The notes under the pieces are model-generated. The model ran no database searches. It was not told where the DNA came from and was given only the letters and a program-made list of their open reading frames with translations. Both the position numbers and the translations under genes were made by a program. This document shows positions 36,136-44,485 of a stretch of DNA of 64,000 bases, one piece after another. Source of the DNA: Paenibacillus xylanexedens (GTDB lineage Bacteria; Bacillota; Bacilli; Paenibacillales; Paenibacillaceae); contig NZ_VEBF01000001.1 in NCBI RefSeq assembly GCF_007676705.1, forward strand, positions 930,001-994,000, in the 5' to 3' direction. The stretch's first letter is position 1. Every line of letters starts with the position of its first letter.

Positions 36136-36474
36136 CGTTAGTTTCCCCCTTTCTAGCTTACGTTCTTTCAATGCATATACATTCATGATATATCAGAACA
36201 TATGTTCAGTAAAGATACAAAATGAGAATCCCTCTCAATTGTTCACCCTTGAATGAATGAACATCTTTTTCTTGTCTGCGTAATGCTCTACTGTCCATTA
36301 TGACATAGGAAAGCCGGAACATCTATATTACATTAGACGCCGCAAGCCTCCAGTGAAGATCACTTGTTTGCACTACTCTGCTGAATCTGATTAATTAAAC
36401 TGATTAAACTGATCCAGCTGTTTATTCAACAAGTCGTATATACAACATATTCACTTACTTCACCCCTCAGAAGT
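36136..36474. other. Gene-free stretch upstream of the glycosyltransferase gene
   Basis: About 340 AT-rich bases with no reliable frame. It must hold the glycosyltransferase promoter. A short direct repeat (AAACTGATTAAACTGATC, near 36395) is the only pattern I saw. Confidence 0.5.
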
Positions 36475-36522
36475 AAAAAACACGATCCTTCAATCTCCAA
36501 TGGTTGTCCGCAACGTGTTTTT
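36475..36522 (-). terminator. Terminator of the GNAT gene
   Basis: AAAAACACG and CGTGTTTTTT pair around a 30-base loop, just after the GNAT stop codon. Confidence 0.65.
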
Positions 36523-36537
36523 AGATAGCCCAAATTT

Positions 36538-37089
36538 TCAGCTGAGCAGCTCCACGGGCTTCTCATATGTACTGTAACCATCTGTCTCTCCCAAAAAGGT
36601 ATACCCATTCCGCGCATAAAAAGTATTCAACGTCACGTTGCTCGCACCGCAGTCCAACCGAACCGTATGTTTGCCTTCAAACTGAATGCCATTGCTGGAC
36701 CATTGCAAAATAGACCGCCCCAGACCGCTCTGAGTATATTTTCTTCGAATCGCCAAACGATGCAGATAGATTGCGCCATCCTCGGCGTGAGCTTTGGTAC
36801 CCCAGAGATGAATATCCCATGGGCTTGGCTGAACCATAAGGATAACCATTCCCGCTACGTCCGCACCTTTTTTGAAAACAAAAACATCCCCACGCCGAAT
36901 TGCCCCTGCCGTATCATGTGAATCTTCACCTTTAAGCAATGCGTTCCATTGAGAAGAACCTTGGCTTTGTAACCATTCGGCTGTTTCCATCAGCAGCGAC
37001 ATCACATCCTCCGTATCTTCCGGCTTCGCCTGAACCGCTTGAAAACCATCGTTTAAATATTCGCTAATTATTCTGTATGAGTGCATCAT
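36538..37089 (-). CDS. GNAT family N-acetyltransferase
   Basis: A 183-residue acetyl-CoA-dependent acetyltransferase. The acetyl-CoA-binding motif A region reads IYLHRLAIRRKYTQSGLGRSILQW (about residues 115-138), where the Q/RxxG loop contacts the pyrophosphate. Motif B covers RLDCGASNVTLNTFYARNGYTFLGE. CGGAGG lies 6 bases before the first of two adjacent ATGs (37089 and 37086). The substrate is unknown. It ends a likely unit with the upstream acidic repeat protein (103 bases apart, same strand). Confidence 0.85.
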   Translation of the reverse strand: MMHSYRIISEYLNDGFQAVQAKPEDTEDVMSLLMETAEWLQSQGSSQWNALLKGEDSHDTAGAIRRGDVFVFKKGADVAGMVILMVQPSPWDIHLWGTKAHAEDGAIYLHRLAIRRKYTQSGLGRSILQWSSNGIQFEGKHTVRLDCGASNVTLNTFYARNGYTFLGETDGYSTYEKPVELLS

Positions 37090-37192
37090 GGGTATCCTCC
37101 GCTTCCTGATCTCTTTTAAACTAATGGTACTATACCGGGAAATGGATTTTTCGTCAAAATGAGAACAAAAAAAGGTAAAAGGCAACTGCCTT

Positions 37193-38233
37193 TTACCCGT
37201 CTATTCTGGCCTCATCAATAATCTGGTTTCGATATAACATCGTCAGGTGCAAGGTGTCGAACTCCATTTCCTTGTCCAACTCCTGCATGAGCACCTCGAC
37301 CAGGCTCTTTCGCTGCATGCTGGTTCCAGGAACCTCGTAATCAATGTATCCCGTCAGATCGGAATGAGAAGTGTCTATGGTTGCTGTACCCACAGGCAAT
37401 CCACCTCGCTCCTGAAGAAACAGCTCATATACCCTGAACTCCCGATCCTTACGCTTCAGCATGACATAACAAGTTTCTTCGGGAGCTTCCAACTCATCCA
37501 AATCCGATTCATGGCTATCTTCAAACTCCTCGGAAAAATCGCGATGTATCCACTCTAACGCCTCAAGTTCATTGCCCTGATGCCACATGCGAATTGTAAT
37601 CGTATCAATGTTGTCCTCATCCAGCTCCCTGACCAGCAACTCTGCCGCGGCTTCCAATTGATTCTCATCAGGCTCATCGTACCAGTGTATTTCACCTTGT
37701 GCATCAGCACCATATTGTTTTAAGGAAGCTTCCGCAAGTTCCTGTCCATCGACATCATTAAATAGATATGTTGAGATGCTGCGTCCTGCGCTTATCATTT
37801 CCATCTCCAGGACATGATCCCGATCTTCATATGTAAACGATTCGGCTTGTGAACCAGGAATGACCTTCGTTTCAATACTGGATATATCGTCATCGCTCTC
37901 TTCATCATAGATCATATCCTCGGATGACCATAACGACTCTGACTCAGGCATGTGCAAAACCGAATGTAATGAGCCACAACTGACCAGCACTTCATAATAT
38001 GCAGCCTCCAACGCGTCCGCAAGAGATCGGACATAGGCATGTACTTTTTCCACGATATATTCTTCAGTATCATCTGGAAGTAACCCTTCATCGATCTGAA
38101 GACTACCGGATAGGCGATCCCCTTCTCTGTATACCACAAAAAGTGATCCTGCATATTGTCCATTGACCATTACATCCTGTACTTCACCACCTGATGTACG
38201 CAGGTCAGCAACCAATTCCACCTCATGTTTCAT
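37193..38233 (-). CDS. Acidic protein with three internal repeats, unknown function
   Basis: A 346-residue very acidic soluble protein. Three related modules of about 85 residues are visible, near residues 1-90, 140-230 and 255-345. Each has a strand pair ending in a GxxxGxA-like turn, a hydrophobic strand (LSGSLQI, AQGEIHW, LTGYIDY), a charged loop, then an amphipathic helix (VEKVHAYVRSL, AAELLVRELDED, LVEVLMQELDKE) and a final strand (YYEVLVS, TITIRMW, TLHLTML). This alpha/beta repeat suggests tandem duplication of one small domain. It has no signal peptide or known motif. I know no named family. Confidence 0.7.
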   Translation of the reverse strand: MKHEVELVADLRTSGGEVQDVMVNGQYAGSLFVVYREGDRLSGSLQIDEGLLPDDTEEYIVEKVHAYVRSLADALEAAYYEVLVSCGSLHSVLHMPESESLWSSEDMIYDEESDDDISSIETKVIPGSQAESFTYEDRDHVLEMEMISAGRSISTYLFNDVDGQELAEASLKQYGADAQGEIHWYDEPDENQLEAAAELLVRELDEDNIDTITIRMWHQGNELEALEWIHRDFSEEFEDSHESDLDELEAPEETCYVMLKRKDREFRVYELFLQERGGLPVGTATIDTSHSDLTGYIDYEVPGTSMQRKSLVEVLMQELDKEMEFDTLHLTMLYRNQIIDEARIDG

Positions 38234-38339
38234 AACCTGTCCTCCATTCCTAACGTTATTATCATAGGATGCCCCTGAAGACGGTAGATTATGAGGCAGA
38301 CATTCATTTCAGAACGAATATCAGAACTAGACAGAACGG

Positions 38340-39143
38340 TTAGACGGATAACACATATTTTTGGATTGCGTGTGCCACACCCTGTTCGTTATTGGAGAGT
38401 GTCACCTCATCTGCAGCAGCTTTCACCTCATCCGGTGAGTTATCCATAGCAACGCCTTTGCCTGCAAAGGTCAGCATTGTAATATCATTGAAATAGTTAC
38501 CGATCGCCATGATCTCCGAAGGCAAGATTCCCTTCGATTCGGCAAGCCTTTTGAGCGCAGCGCCTTTGGACGCTTCGGGATGCATCAAATCAATAAAAAA
38601 GTCACCACTCCGTGTCATATAATAAGGCAGATTCCAGGTAGACCACTCCTGCAGTACAGCATCCATCTGTTCAATAGGACCAAATGCAGTGAATTTGGCC
38701 AGCGGCTCTGTCATGTCAACCCACTTGGGCAGCTTCATCGGTTCTGCCATGAAGTTGTAGTACATCTCACGCACTTGTAGCCCCAAACCTTCCGGTTGAT
38801 CGACATACAGCCCAAAAGCCGTATTGATGTCGAAATGCACTCCATTGGTCCGGCAGTAGGTGATGATGCGCTCCAGTCCCTGTCCATCTAATGCAAAATG
38901 ATGAACCACTTCACGTGTATCCACCTGTGCTGTTACGGCGCCATTATGTGTAATTACATATCCATCCAGTCCCATCTGTTCCATAAAAGGAATCGTGTTG
39001 GCCGGACCTCTACCCGAACACAGAACGATCTCCGCTCCCTGACGGGAAGCTTGGATCAAGGTCTCCTGAGTCCATTCAGTAAGTTCATGATGATCATTGA
39101 GCAGTGTTCCATCTACATCAAGTGCAATTAATTTAATGGTCAT
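38340..39143 (-). CDS. HAD hydrolase, Cof type (class IIB)
   Basis: A 267-residue haloacid dehalogenase-like phosphatase. Motif I is LIALDVDGTLLND (nucleophile and acid Asp at about 8 and 10), motif II LCSGRG, and motif III/IV EIMAIGNYFNDITMLTFAG. The C2 cap between makes it a Cof/YkrA-type sugar phosphatase, typically acting on sugar phosphates, FMN or similar. I chose the ATG at 39143 with AAGGA upstream; the frame is open to 39176. It follows the GC-rich repeat tract. Confidence 0.88.
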   Translation of the reverse strand: MTIKLIALDVDGTLLNDHHELTEWTQETLIQASRQGAEIVLCSGRGPANTIPFMEQMGLDGYVITHNGAVTAQVDTREVVHHFALDGQGLERIITYCRTNGVHFDINTAFGLYVDQPEGLGLQVREMYYNFMAEPMKLPKWVDMTEPLAKFTAFGPIEQMDAVLQEWSTWNLPYYMTRSGDFFIDLMHPEASKGAALKRLAESKGILPSEIMAIGNYFNDITMLTFAGKGVAMDNSPDEVKAAADEVTLSNNEQGVAHAIQKYVLSV

Positions 39144-39177
39144 TTTGGTTTCATCCTTATCTGTTAGTAGTCGCACC

Positions 39178-39376
39178 CACCCAAACCCTCCCTTCCGAGG
39201 GAGGGCCCCAGAGGGCTCTGCCCTCTGGACTCCCGTTTGCTCACCGGCGGGAGGTCGGGTCTTGCTATGTCACGGTTGGCGTAGGAACGCTTGTTGCCGG
39301 GCACACCGCTGGTCAGCGGCGGTCCCGCCCAAGCTTAACCGGGACCATTACGGGCAGGGCTCCGCTTTCTGCCCGG
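39178..39376. repeat. GC-rich hairpin tract between the HAD and rsuA-like genes
   Basis: Much more GC-rich than its surroundings. Hairpins: CCCTCCC/GGGAGGG at about 39187-39205, CCAGAGGGC/GCCCTCTGG at about 39209-39229, and GGGCAG/CTGCCC at about 39352-39374. It has no convincing gene. It continues into the 78-bp tandem array and may contain a terminator for the rsuA-like gene. Confidence 0.7.
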
Positions 39377-39641
39377 CTCCCTGCTCCGCTTCGCGAAGTT
39401 CGGGAGCTTTTTCGCCTGCGGCGGTTAGTCTCGGGGCTTCGCTTCCCTCCACGACTCCCTGCTCCGCTTCGCGAAGGGCGGGAGCTTTCTCGCCTGCGGC
39501 GGTTAGTTTCGGAGCTTCGCTTCCCTCCACGACTCCCTGCTCCGCTTCGCGAAGGTCGGGAGCTTTCTCGCCTGCGGCGGTTAGTTTCGGGGCTTCGCTT
39601 CCCTCACGACTCCCTGCTTCACTTCGTGAAGGGCGGGAGCT
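39377..39641. repeat. 78-bp GC-rich tandem array after the rsuA-like gene
   Basis: Three units of 78, 78 and 77 bp start at 39377, 39455 and 39533, and a partial fourth at 39610. Each starts CTCCCTGCTCCGCTTCGCGA and contains CTCCC/GGGAG and CTTCG/CGAAG hairpins. Read on the minus strand, in the frame of the rsuA-like gene, the whole array is open from its stop codon (39642-39644) to a stop at 39348-39350. It encodes a 26-residue repeat of the form EGSEAPKLTAAGEKAP plus xLREAEQGVV. Confidence 0.85.
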
Positions 39642-40388
39642 TTACTTCCGCAGAAGGTTCAACTCGTCTGCGGTTAGTTCACGATAGCTCCCGATAGCAA
39701 GATCGGAAGCCAGTTTCAGGTCACCCATGGCTACGCGTTTCAGATAGATCACTCGCTTGCCTACCGCCTGAAACATACGTTTCACCTGATGAAATTTCCC
39801 TTCGTGGATAACAAGCGAAATCAACGAGATCGTGCCTTCTTCCGTCTCTTCCTGACCAACTATTGTCAGCTCGGCAGGCAATGTCTCGTATCCATCATCC
39901 AGCTGAATCCCGGCTTTGAAACGTTGCACATCCTCTTCATCCACGTTCCCCAGTACACGGGCTTCATAGGTTTTGGGCACATGCTTGCGTGGAGATAACA
40001 GATCATGGGCAAGTGGACCATCATTCGTAAGAATGAGTAGTCCTTCCGTATCCTTATCCAGTCGTCCGACAGGAAACGGATTGAAGACCCGATCCTCTTT
40101 CCGGAGCAAGTCCAACACCGTCTTATCTCTGTTATCCTCGGTAGCAGACACAACACCTGGAGGTTTATGCAGCATCAGATAGATCATCTCCCGATACACA
40201 ATTCGCTCCCCATCAGCCTCGATGACGTTGACCTCCGGATTCACCTGTACGCCGCTGTCCTTCACAGCTTTGCCATCTACATGGATTCTGCCTTGCTTCA
40301 CCATCTTTTTGAGTTCACTCCGTGTTCCCACACCCATATGACTCAATATCTTATCCAGACGCAGCGTTTGTTTACCTTTTCCACTCAT
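39642..40388 (-). CDS. rRNA pseudouridine synthase, RsuA/RluB family
   Basis: A 248-residue enzyme converting uridine to pseudouridine in ribosomal RNA. An S4 RNA-binding domain (TLRLDKILSHMGVGTRSELKKMVKQGRIHVDG) fills residues 5-60. The catalytic domain has the active-site Asp in PVGRLDKDTEGLLILTNDG, then KTYEARVLG and the closing KFHQVKRMFQAVG block. The ATG overlaps the upstream stop codon by 4 bases (ATGA). It is translationally coupled to an rRNA methyltransferase gene, an RNA-modification operon. A tandem repeat array, open in the same frame, starts right behind its TAA. Confidence 0.92.
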   Translation of the reverse strand: MSGKGKQTLRLDKILSHMGVGTRSELKKMVKQGRIHVDGKAVKDSGVQVNPEVNVIEADGERIVYREMIYLMLHKPPGVVSATEDNRDKTVLDLLRKEDRVFNPFPVGRLDKDTEGLLILTNDGPLAHDLLSPRKHVPKTYEARVLGNVDEEDVQRFKAGIQLDDGYETLPAELTIVGQEETEEGTISLISLVIHEGKFHQVKRMFQAVGKRVIYLKRVAMGDLKLASDLAIGSYRELTADELNLLRK

Positions 40389-42082
40389 ACCGATGTCCAC
40401 CTCCAGCCTGCCGGATATTCATTCTTCAGTACACCATCCAGCCATTTCCCCCAGCCAGCGGCATAACCATCTACACATACAAGAACGTACCCTTTGGCAA
40501 ACGTATCCGCTTTGAGCACCACTCGTTCTTCTTCAATATTCAATGTTTCACCCTTGAGGTACCTCACGGCTTCACCATCAGCAGATGACAGACTTACACT
40601 TCGCCTTGCCTCCGATGCATTCAGAGCACACGCAAGCGGGTGCGACGGAACAAATCGACCATTCTTGATCGTGCCCATGAACCAGCCTGGACGAATGACT
40701 TTGAGTCCTTCCAAACGAGCTGCCCCAACTGACGATTGATACACACGATCTCCGTAACATACCGTTTCTCCGACGAGCTCAACCTCCAGTTGTTCTTTCA
40801 TAAACTGAGTGTAGATCTCAACCGGGTCTATGCTCGCCTGATCCGCTCCGCGTCCCTTACCCCGTTCCGACTTGCGACCACCGTGATCTTTGCCTTTCTT
40901 GCCCTGTTTACCCGGATTCTTGCCGCCACCGGTCTGTCTGTCATGGGACTCTCTCGATTCGATTCGCATCAAACGCTCTTTTTTACGATCAGCCTTGGTC
41001 ATAGCAATTGAAGAAGCAGCAATAGAGTGATCCTTGTTCCCCTCTACTTCAATCCTGGACACATCCACGACCTGTCCATACTCCATTGCTCCTTCTTTAA
41101 CTACTCCTGGTTGATCTGTTGGTAATCCTTGCCCTGCACGATGCTGCAATACAGCGACATAATGCCCCTCTCCTTCCAAAAGGTGAGGCCACAATCTTGC
41201 GGTACCACGCGTATGATCCAGTACAGCTTCCGTCTCTTCCGCCTTCTCAGGCATCATCTGACGCACCCATTCCGGACGTCCTGGAGCGAATCCTGTCTCT
41301 TCTGGGATGTCCATGACAGCGAAATCACGGTTTACATTCAGAAACTCCGCAATCATCGCTTCATTTTCCTCCGGCGCAAAGGTACATGTCGAATATACGA
41401 TTGTTCCTCCCGGGGCCAGTAATCGTGCCGCAGTTTCGAGAATATCTCGCTGCATTAACACACATTTATCCACCGAATGATGTTCCCACGATTTCACCAT
41501 GTCTTCATCCTTGCGGAACATACCTTCACCTGAACAAGGCGCATCAATTAATACTTTGTCAAAATAATGAGGAAATGCATTCGCGATCCGCTCGGGCGAC
41601 TCATTCAACACAACGGCGTTCCTTACCCCGTACAATTCCACGTTCTTGGCCAGCGCTTTCGTACGTTCGGCATGGATATCATTCGTGACAAGCACGCCCT
41701 TGCCTTGCAGCTTTGCTGCAATCTGTGTCGTCTTGCCTCCCGGAGCTGCACACAGATCAAGCACGCGATCTCCAGGTTCCACCTGCAATAATTCAACAGG
41801 AGCCATAGCACTTGGTTCCTGTATATAATACAGACCTGCATGATAATAAGGGTGCAGACCCGGTTTAACACCATGTGGTACATAGAACCCTGTCTCACAC
41901 CACGGAATTGATCTTAGATCAAATGGAGCAATCTCATCGAATTCTTCCATCGATATTTTCAACGTATTCACTCTCAGCCCCGCATGGGGAGACTGCTCAT
42001 AAGATTTCATAAAATGTTCAAACTCATCGCCCAGCAAACTTTTCATTCGCTCGGCAAATATCAAAGGTAGCTTTACACCCAT
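40385..42082 (-). CDS. RsmF/RsmB-type rRNA cytosine-C5 methyltransferase
   Basis: A 565-residue SAM-dependent enzyme of the NOL1/NOP2/Sun group. SAM binding is at VLDLCAAPGGKTTQIA (about 105-120). The two catalytic cysteines are in DAPCSGEGMFRK and STCTFAPEENE. The C-terminal half holds an RsmF-type RNA-binding end after a Lys/Gly/Arg-rich linker (about 385-425), an insert that looks disordered. The start is uncertain: ATG at 42082 has AGGA 11 bases upstream, while ATGs at 42094 and 42115 have no well-spaced site. The rsuA-like gene follows with a 4-base overlap. Confidence 0.88.
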   Translation of the reverse strand: MGVKLPLIFAERMKSLLGDEFEHFMKSYEQSPHAGLRVNTLKISMEEFDEIAPFDLRSIPWCETGFYVPHGVKPGLHPYYHAGLYYIQEPSAMAPVELLQVEPGDRVLDLCAAPGGKTTQIAAKLQGKGVLVTNDIHAERTKALAKNVELYGVRNAVVLNESPERIANAFPHYFDKVLIDAPCSGEGMFRKDEDMVKSWEHHSVDKCVLMQRDILETAARLLAPGGTIVYSTCTFAPEENEAMIAEFLNVNRDFAVMDIPEETGFAPGRPEWVRQMMPEKAEETEAVLDHTRGTARLWPHLLEGEGHYVAVLQHRAGQGLPTDQPGVVKEGAMEYGQVVDVSRIEVEGNKDHSIAASSIAMTKADRKKERLMRIESRESHDRQTGGGKNPGKQGKKGKDHGGRKSERGKGRGADQASIDPVEIYTQFMKEQLEVELVGETVCYGDRVYQSSVGAARLEGLKVIRPGWFMGTIKNGRFVPSHPLACALNASEARRSVSLSSADGEAVRYLKGETLNIEEERVVLKADTFAKGYVLVCVDGYAAGWGKWLDGVLKNEYPAGWRWTSV

Positions 42083-42303
42083 ATTCCCACTCATCCTGTC
42101 TTGGTAAGATTGCATTATCGTTTTATTTTATCATATCCAGACTATGCTTTCCTATCATATCGTATCTATTCCACTACAGCGTGTAATGTAGTATAATGGC
42201 AAGTAGATTGATTCCTGAGCAAAAATTCGGGTGTTTATGCATATTATCCCAACCTCTATTTTTGCCAAAACTATATTTCGATATGATCGATGGGGGATGT
42301 CCA

Positions 42304-42852
42304 ATGAAATCCAAGAAGAAAAAGAAAAGTGCTGCCATCCTGATTTTCCTGGGTATTTTAGTCATTATGATTGCAGCACTGGTTGTCGTAGACCAGCAAT
42401 CCAAGAAACAGATGGATACGGTAGAGAATGCTTATGGCATCGCTGCTTCCAAGCTCAATCCAGCTACGCGGGAACTGCTTAGTGATCCCAACTATCAACA
42501 AATTATTGTGCCAGCTGATCTCAAAGCCAAAATCGATAACAAAGATAGCTTCTTTGTTTACTTCTTCGCTTCCGACTGTTCACACTGCCGTGCCACTACA
42601 CCTCAGTTGATGCCGCTGGTTGACAGCGAAGGCATCGAGCTTCCGCAGTTCAACCTACGCGAATTCGAAGCTGGATGGACTGATTACAACATCGAGTTCA
42701 CGCCTACTCTGGTTTACTATGAGGCTGGTGTCGAGAAAGACCGTATGGTTGGCGGACTGCAAGAGAATGGCAGTGACCAAGGCTATACGCTGGACGATTA
42801 CAAACAATTTTTCCAAAAATATAAAGGCAGTGCCACTCCTTCGGCAAGCTAA
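42304..42852 (+). CDS. Membrane-anchored thioredoxin-like protein
   Basis: A 182-residue protein with a basic N-terminus (KSKKKKK), one transmembrane helix (about 9-30) and an outward thioredoxin fold. The active site reads SDCSHCRATTP (CxxC near residues 90-93) and the cis-Pro lies in IEFTPTLVYY. The CSHC pair resembles bacteriocin transport accessory (BdbA/PedC-like) thioredoxins. It is likely an extracytoplasmic thiol oxidoreductase. GGGGGAT lies 6-7 bases before the ATG. It is alone, with a shared terminator behind. Confidence 0.85.
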   Translation: MKSKKKKKSAAILIFLGILVIMIAALVVVDQQSKKQMDTVENAYGIAASKLNPATRELLSDPNYQQIIVPADLKAKIDNKDSFFVYFFASDCSHCRATTPQLMPLVDSEGIELPQFNLREFEAGWTDYNIEFTPTLVYYEAGVEKDRMVGGLQENGSDQGYTLDDYKQFFQKYKGSATPSAS

Positions 42853-42963
42853 CGGATAGTTCAATATCGACACTAACCGCAGTAAGATACTTGTGTCACC
42901 CGGGATTGCTCCGATAACGGACAGGCATACCATCTGCAATGATCTCAATATGACGCAACATTC

Positions 42964-43010
42964 AAAAAACACCCCGAACTTTCCCTTTACAGGAATCATC
43001 GGGGTGTTTC
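42964..43010. terminator. Terminator between the thioredoxin-like and DUF309 genes
   Basis: AAACACCCCGA pairs with TCGGGGTGTTT around a 21-base loop with an inner CCCTTT. It is shared by convergent genes. Confidence 0.78.
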
Positions 43011-43066
43011 ATATACATGGAACTTCATATCCATGGAATGCTCATTTTGACGCTACGTGATTATGT

Positions 43067-43549
43067 TCAACTTTTGCCCTGATCCATCGCCTTCATCTTC
43101 TCTTCGTAAATTCGTCCTCTAGTGGGACTCCGGCGCTGTGGAATATTAGGCTTCAGCTCAAGCGATCTCCTAAGTATCTCCTGTTCCAGTACCTCATCAA
43201 TAATCCGTATGGACAAATCCCTGTAAGTCACAGACTGAGCGTCGGATTCAGACAGTTCCTTCACGAGGTCCTTTACTTCCTTTACCAACTTCCCAAGATC
43301 AATGCCCAGAGTTGTATCAGGATAAGGTTCCAGAAGATCAACTGAACTCTGCAACATCATGATGCCTCCGCGGAGATTGCCATTCCTGAAGTGGTACAAA
43401 CCAACAGCAATCTGCAACAATCCCTTATAGAGAGAATCCCGGTCCCGTTCAAGCCACAATTCTTCCAGCACCTCATGGCACTCGAAATAATCCTGATCCC
43501 GATTGAAATAGATTAAGTAGTCAATGTACAGTGACTCATAGATGCTCAT
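43067..43549 (-). CDS. DUF309 domain protein
   Basis: A 160-residue helical protein with the DUF309 signature: FNRDQDYFECHEVLEELWLERDRD (about 15-38) and LLQIAVGLYHFRNGNLRGGIMML. The His/Glu set in the CHEVLEELW helix suggests metal binding, but no activity is established. It overlaps the end of the upstream (p)ppGpp synthetase gene by 14 bases, so the two are probably co-translated. Members of this family often sit near regulatory genes. Confidence 0.85.
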   Translation of the reverse strand: MSIYESLYIDYLIYFNRDQDYFECHEVLEELWLERDRDSLYKGLLQIAVGLYHFRNGNLRGGIMMLQSSVDLLEPYPDTTLGIDLGKLVKEVKDLVKELSESDAQSVTYRDLSIRIIDEVLEQEILRRSLELKPNIPQRRSPTRGRIYEEKMKAMDQGKS

Positions 43550-44351
43550 CCGGGTTTTCGCCCTTTCTGGCGTTGTTCAGAAGTTCCTTAACATCATCCA
43601 GCAGGTCTTTGAGCCCTTCCATATCATGCCGTTCCCAACAATCATTAAAACGCTTCTGTGCCTCAATCGCTTCACTGACAAGGTGGTAAAAGTATAATTG
43701 ATGAATGATATTCAGCGTTCTAGACACGATATTGGAATCATCCTCAAAGGCTTTCTGTGCCTCCAGGATCTGCAGGCGAATTGCAGACATCTCATTGTCC
43801 AGTATAAAAGCGGCCTCAGCCGTCTTTTTCAACCTGGTTCTCATGTCATCCGGTAAGCCTTCCCGAAACTTGTAACTCAGAGAATGCTCAATGGTCGCCC
43901 AGAAGTTCATCGCGAGCGTTCGGATCTGTATCTCGGCCAATACATTCTTTTGTCCCAGAGCCGTCTGAACGGGATACTCAATAATCATATGGAAGCTGCG
44001 ATAGCCGCTCTCTTTGAAATTCGTAATATAATCTTTCTCAATTAATACCGTGAGATCCTTGCGGCCCCGAATGTACTCGGCAACCCGACGGATATCATCT
44101 ACGAACTGGCACATGATGCGGATACCTGCAATATCCTCAATGCCTGTTTCCACGTCATCAAGCGACACATTCAGTCGTCTGGATTTCTCCAGAATACTGG
44201 ATATTTTTTTGACACGACCGGTAACGAATTCAATCGGAGCATACTCTTCCCGTTTCTTCAGTTCCGCCCGCATTGTCTTAAACTTGACTTTCAATTCCTC
44301 TACCGCTTGTTCATAAGGAAGTAAAAATGTACCCCAGTCTCTACCGTCCAT
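43536..44351 (-). CDS. relQ: Small alarmone synthetase, RelQ/YjbM type
   Basis: A 271-residue (p)ppGpp synthetase with a RelA/SpoT synthetase domain and no hydrolase or TGS/ACT domains. Visible motifs: GRVKKISSILEKSRR (ATP site), GIEDIAGIRIMCQFVDDI, the substrate loop DYITNFKESGYRSFHMIIEYPV, and EIQIRTLAMNFWATIEH with the catalytic Glu. It forms tetramers in known homologues and makes alarmones in wall stress or stationary phase. The protein is somewhat longer than the roughly 210-residue homologues, mainly at the C-terminus. AGGAGG precedes the ATG by 8 bases. Confidence 0.92.
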   Translation of the reverse strand: MDGRDWGTFLLPYEQAVEELKVKFKTMRAELKKREEYAPIEFVTGRVKKISSILEKSRRLNVSLDDVETGIEDIAGIRIMCQFVDDIRRVAEYIRGRKDLTVLIEKDYITNFKESGYRSFHMIIEYPVQTALGQKNVLAEIQIRTLAMNFWATIEHSLSYKFREGLPDDMRTRLKKTAEAAFILDNEMSAIRLQILEAQKAFEDDSNIVSRTLNIIHQLYFYHLVSEAIEAQKRFNDCWERHDMEGLKDLLDDVKELLNNARKGENPDEHL

Positions 44352-44485
44352 GCTTATGCCTCCTGTCTCTATAGCGTCCCCTGTTCTATTCCATTATACA
44401 TGATGTTTGGTGGGGGGAAGAGTCCCGAACCATTTTACGCTCTTCCATGCTTCTATATTTTCATTCCGGGGATTCACAATCCTTC

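Noticed and set aside
39377-39641. CRISPR array
   Set aside because: The units are contiguous tandem repeats of 77-78 bp without variable spacers, and no cas genes are near.
39097-39687. Plus-strand open frame of about 196 codons through the GC-rich array
   Set aside because: It has no ribosome site, starts inside the HAD gene on the other strand, and its openness follows from the GC-rich 78-bp repeat, which is open in several frames.
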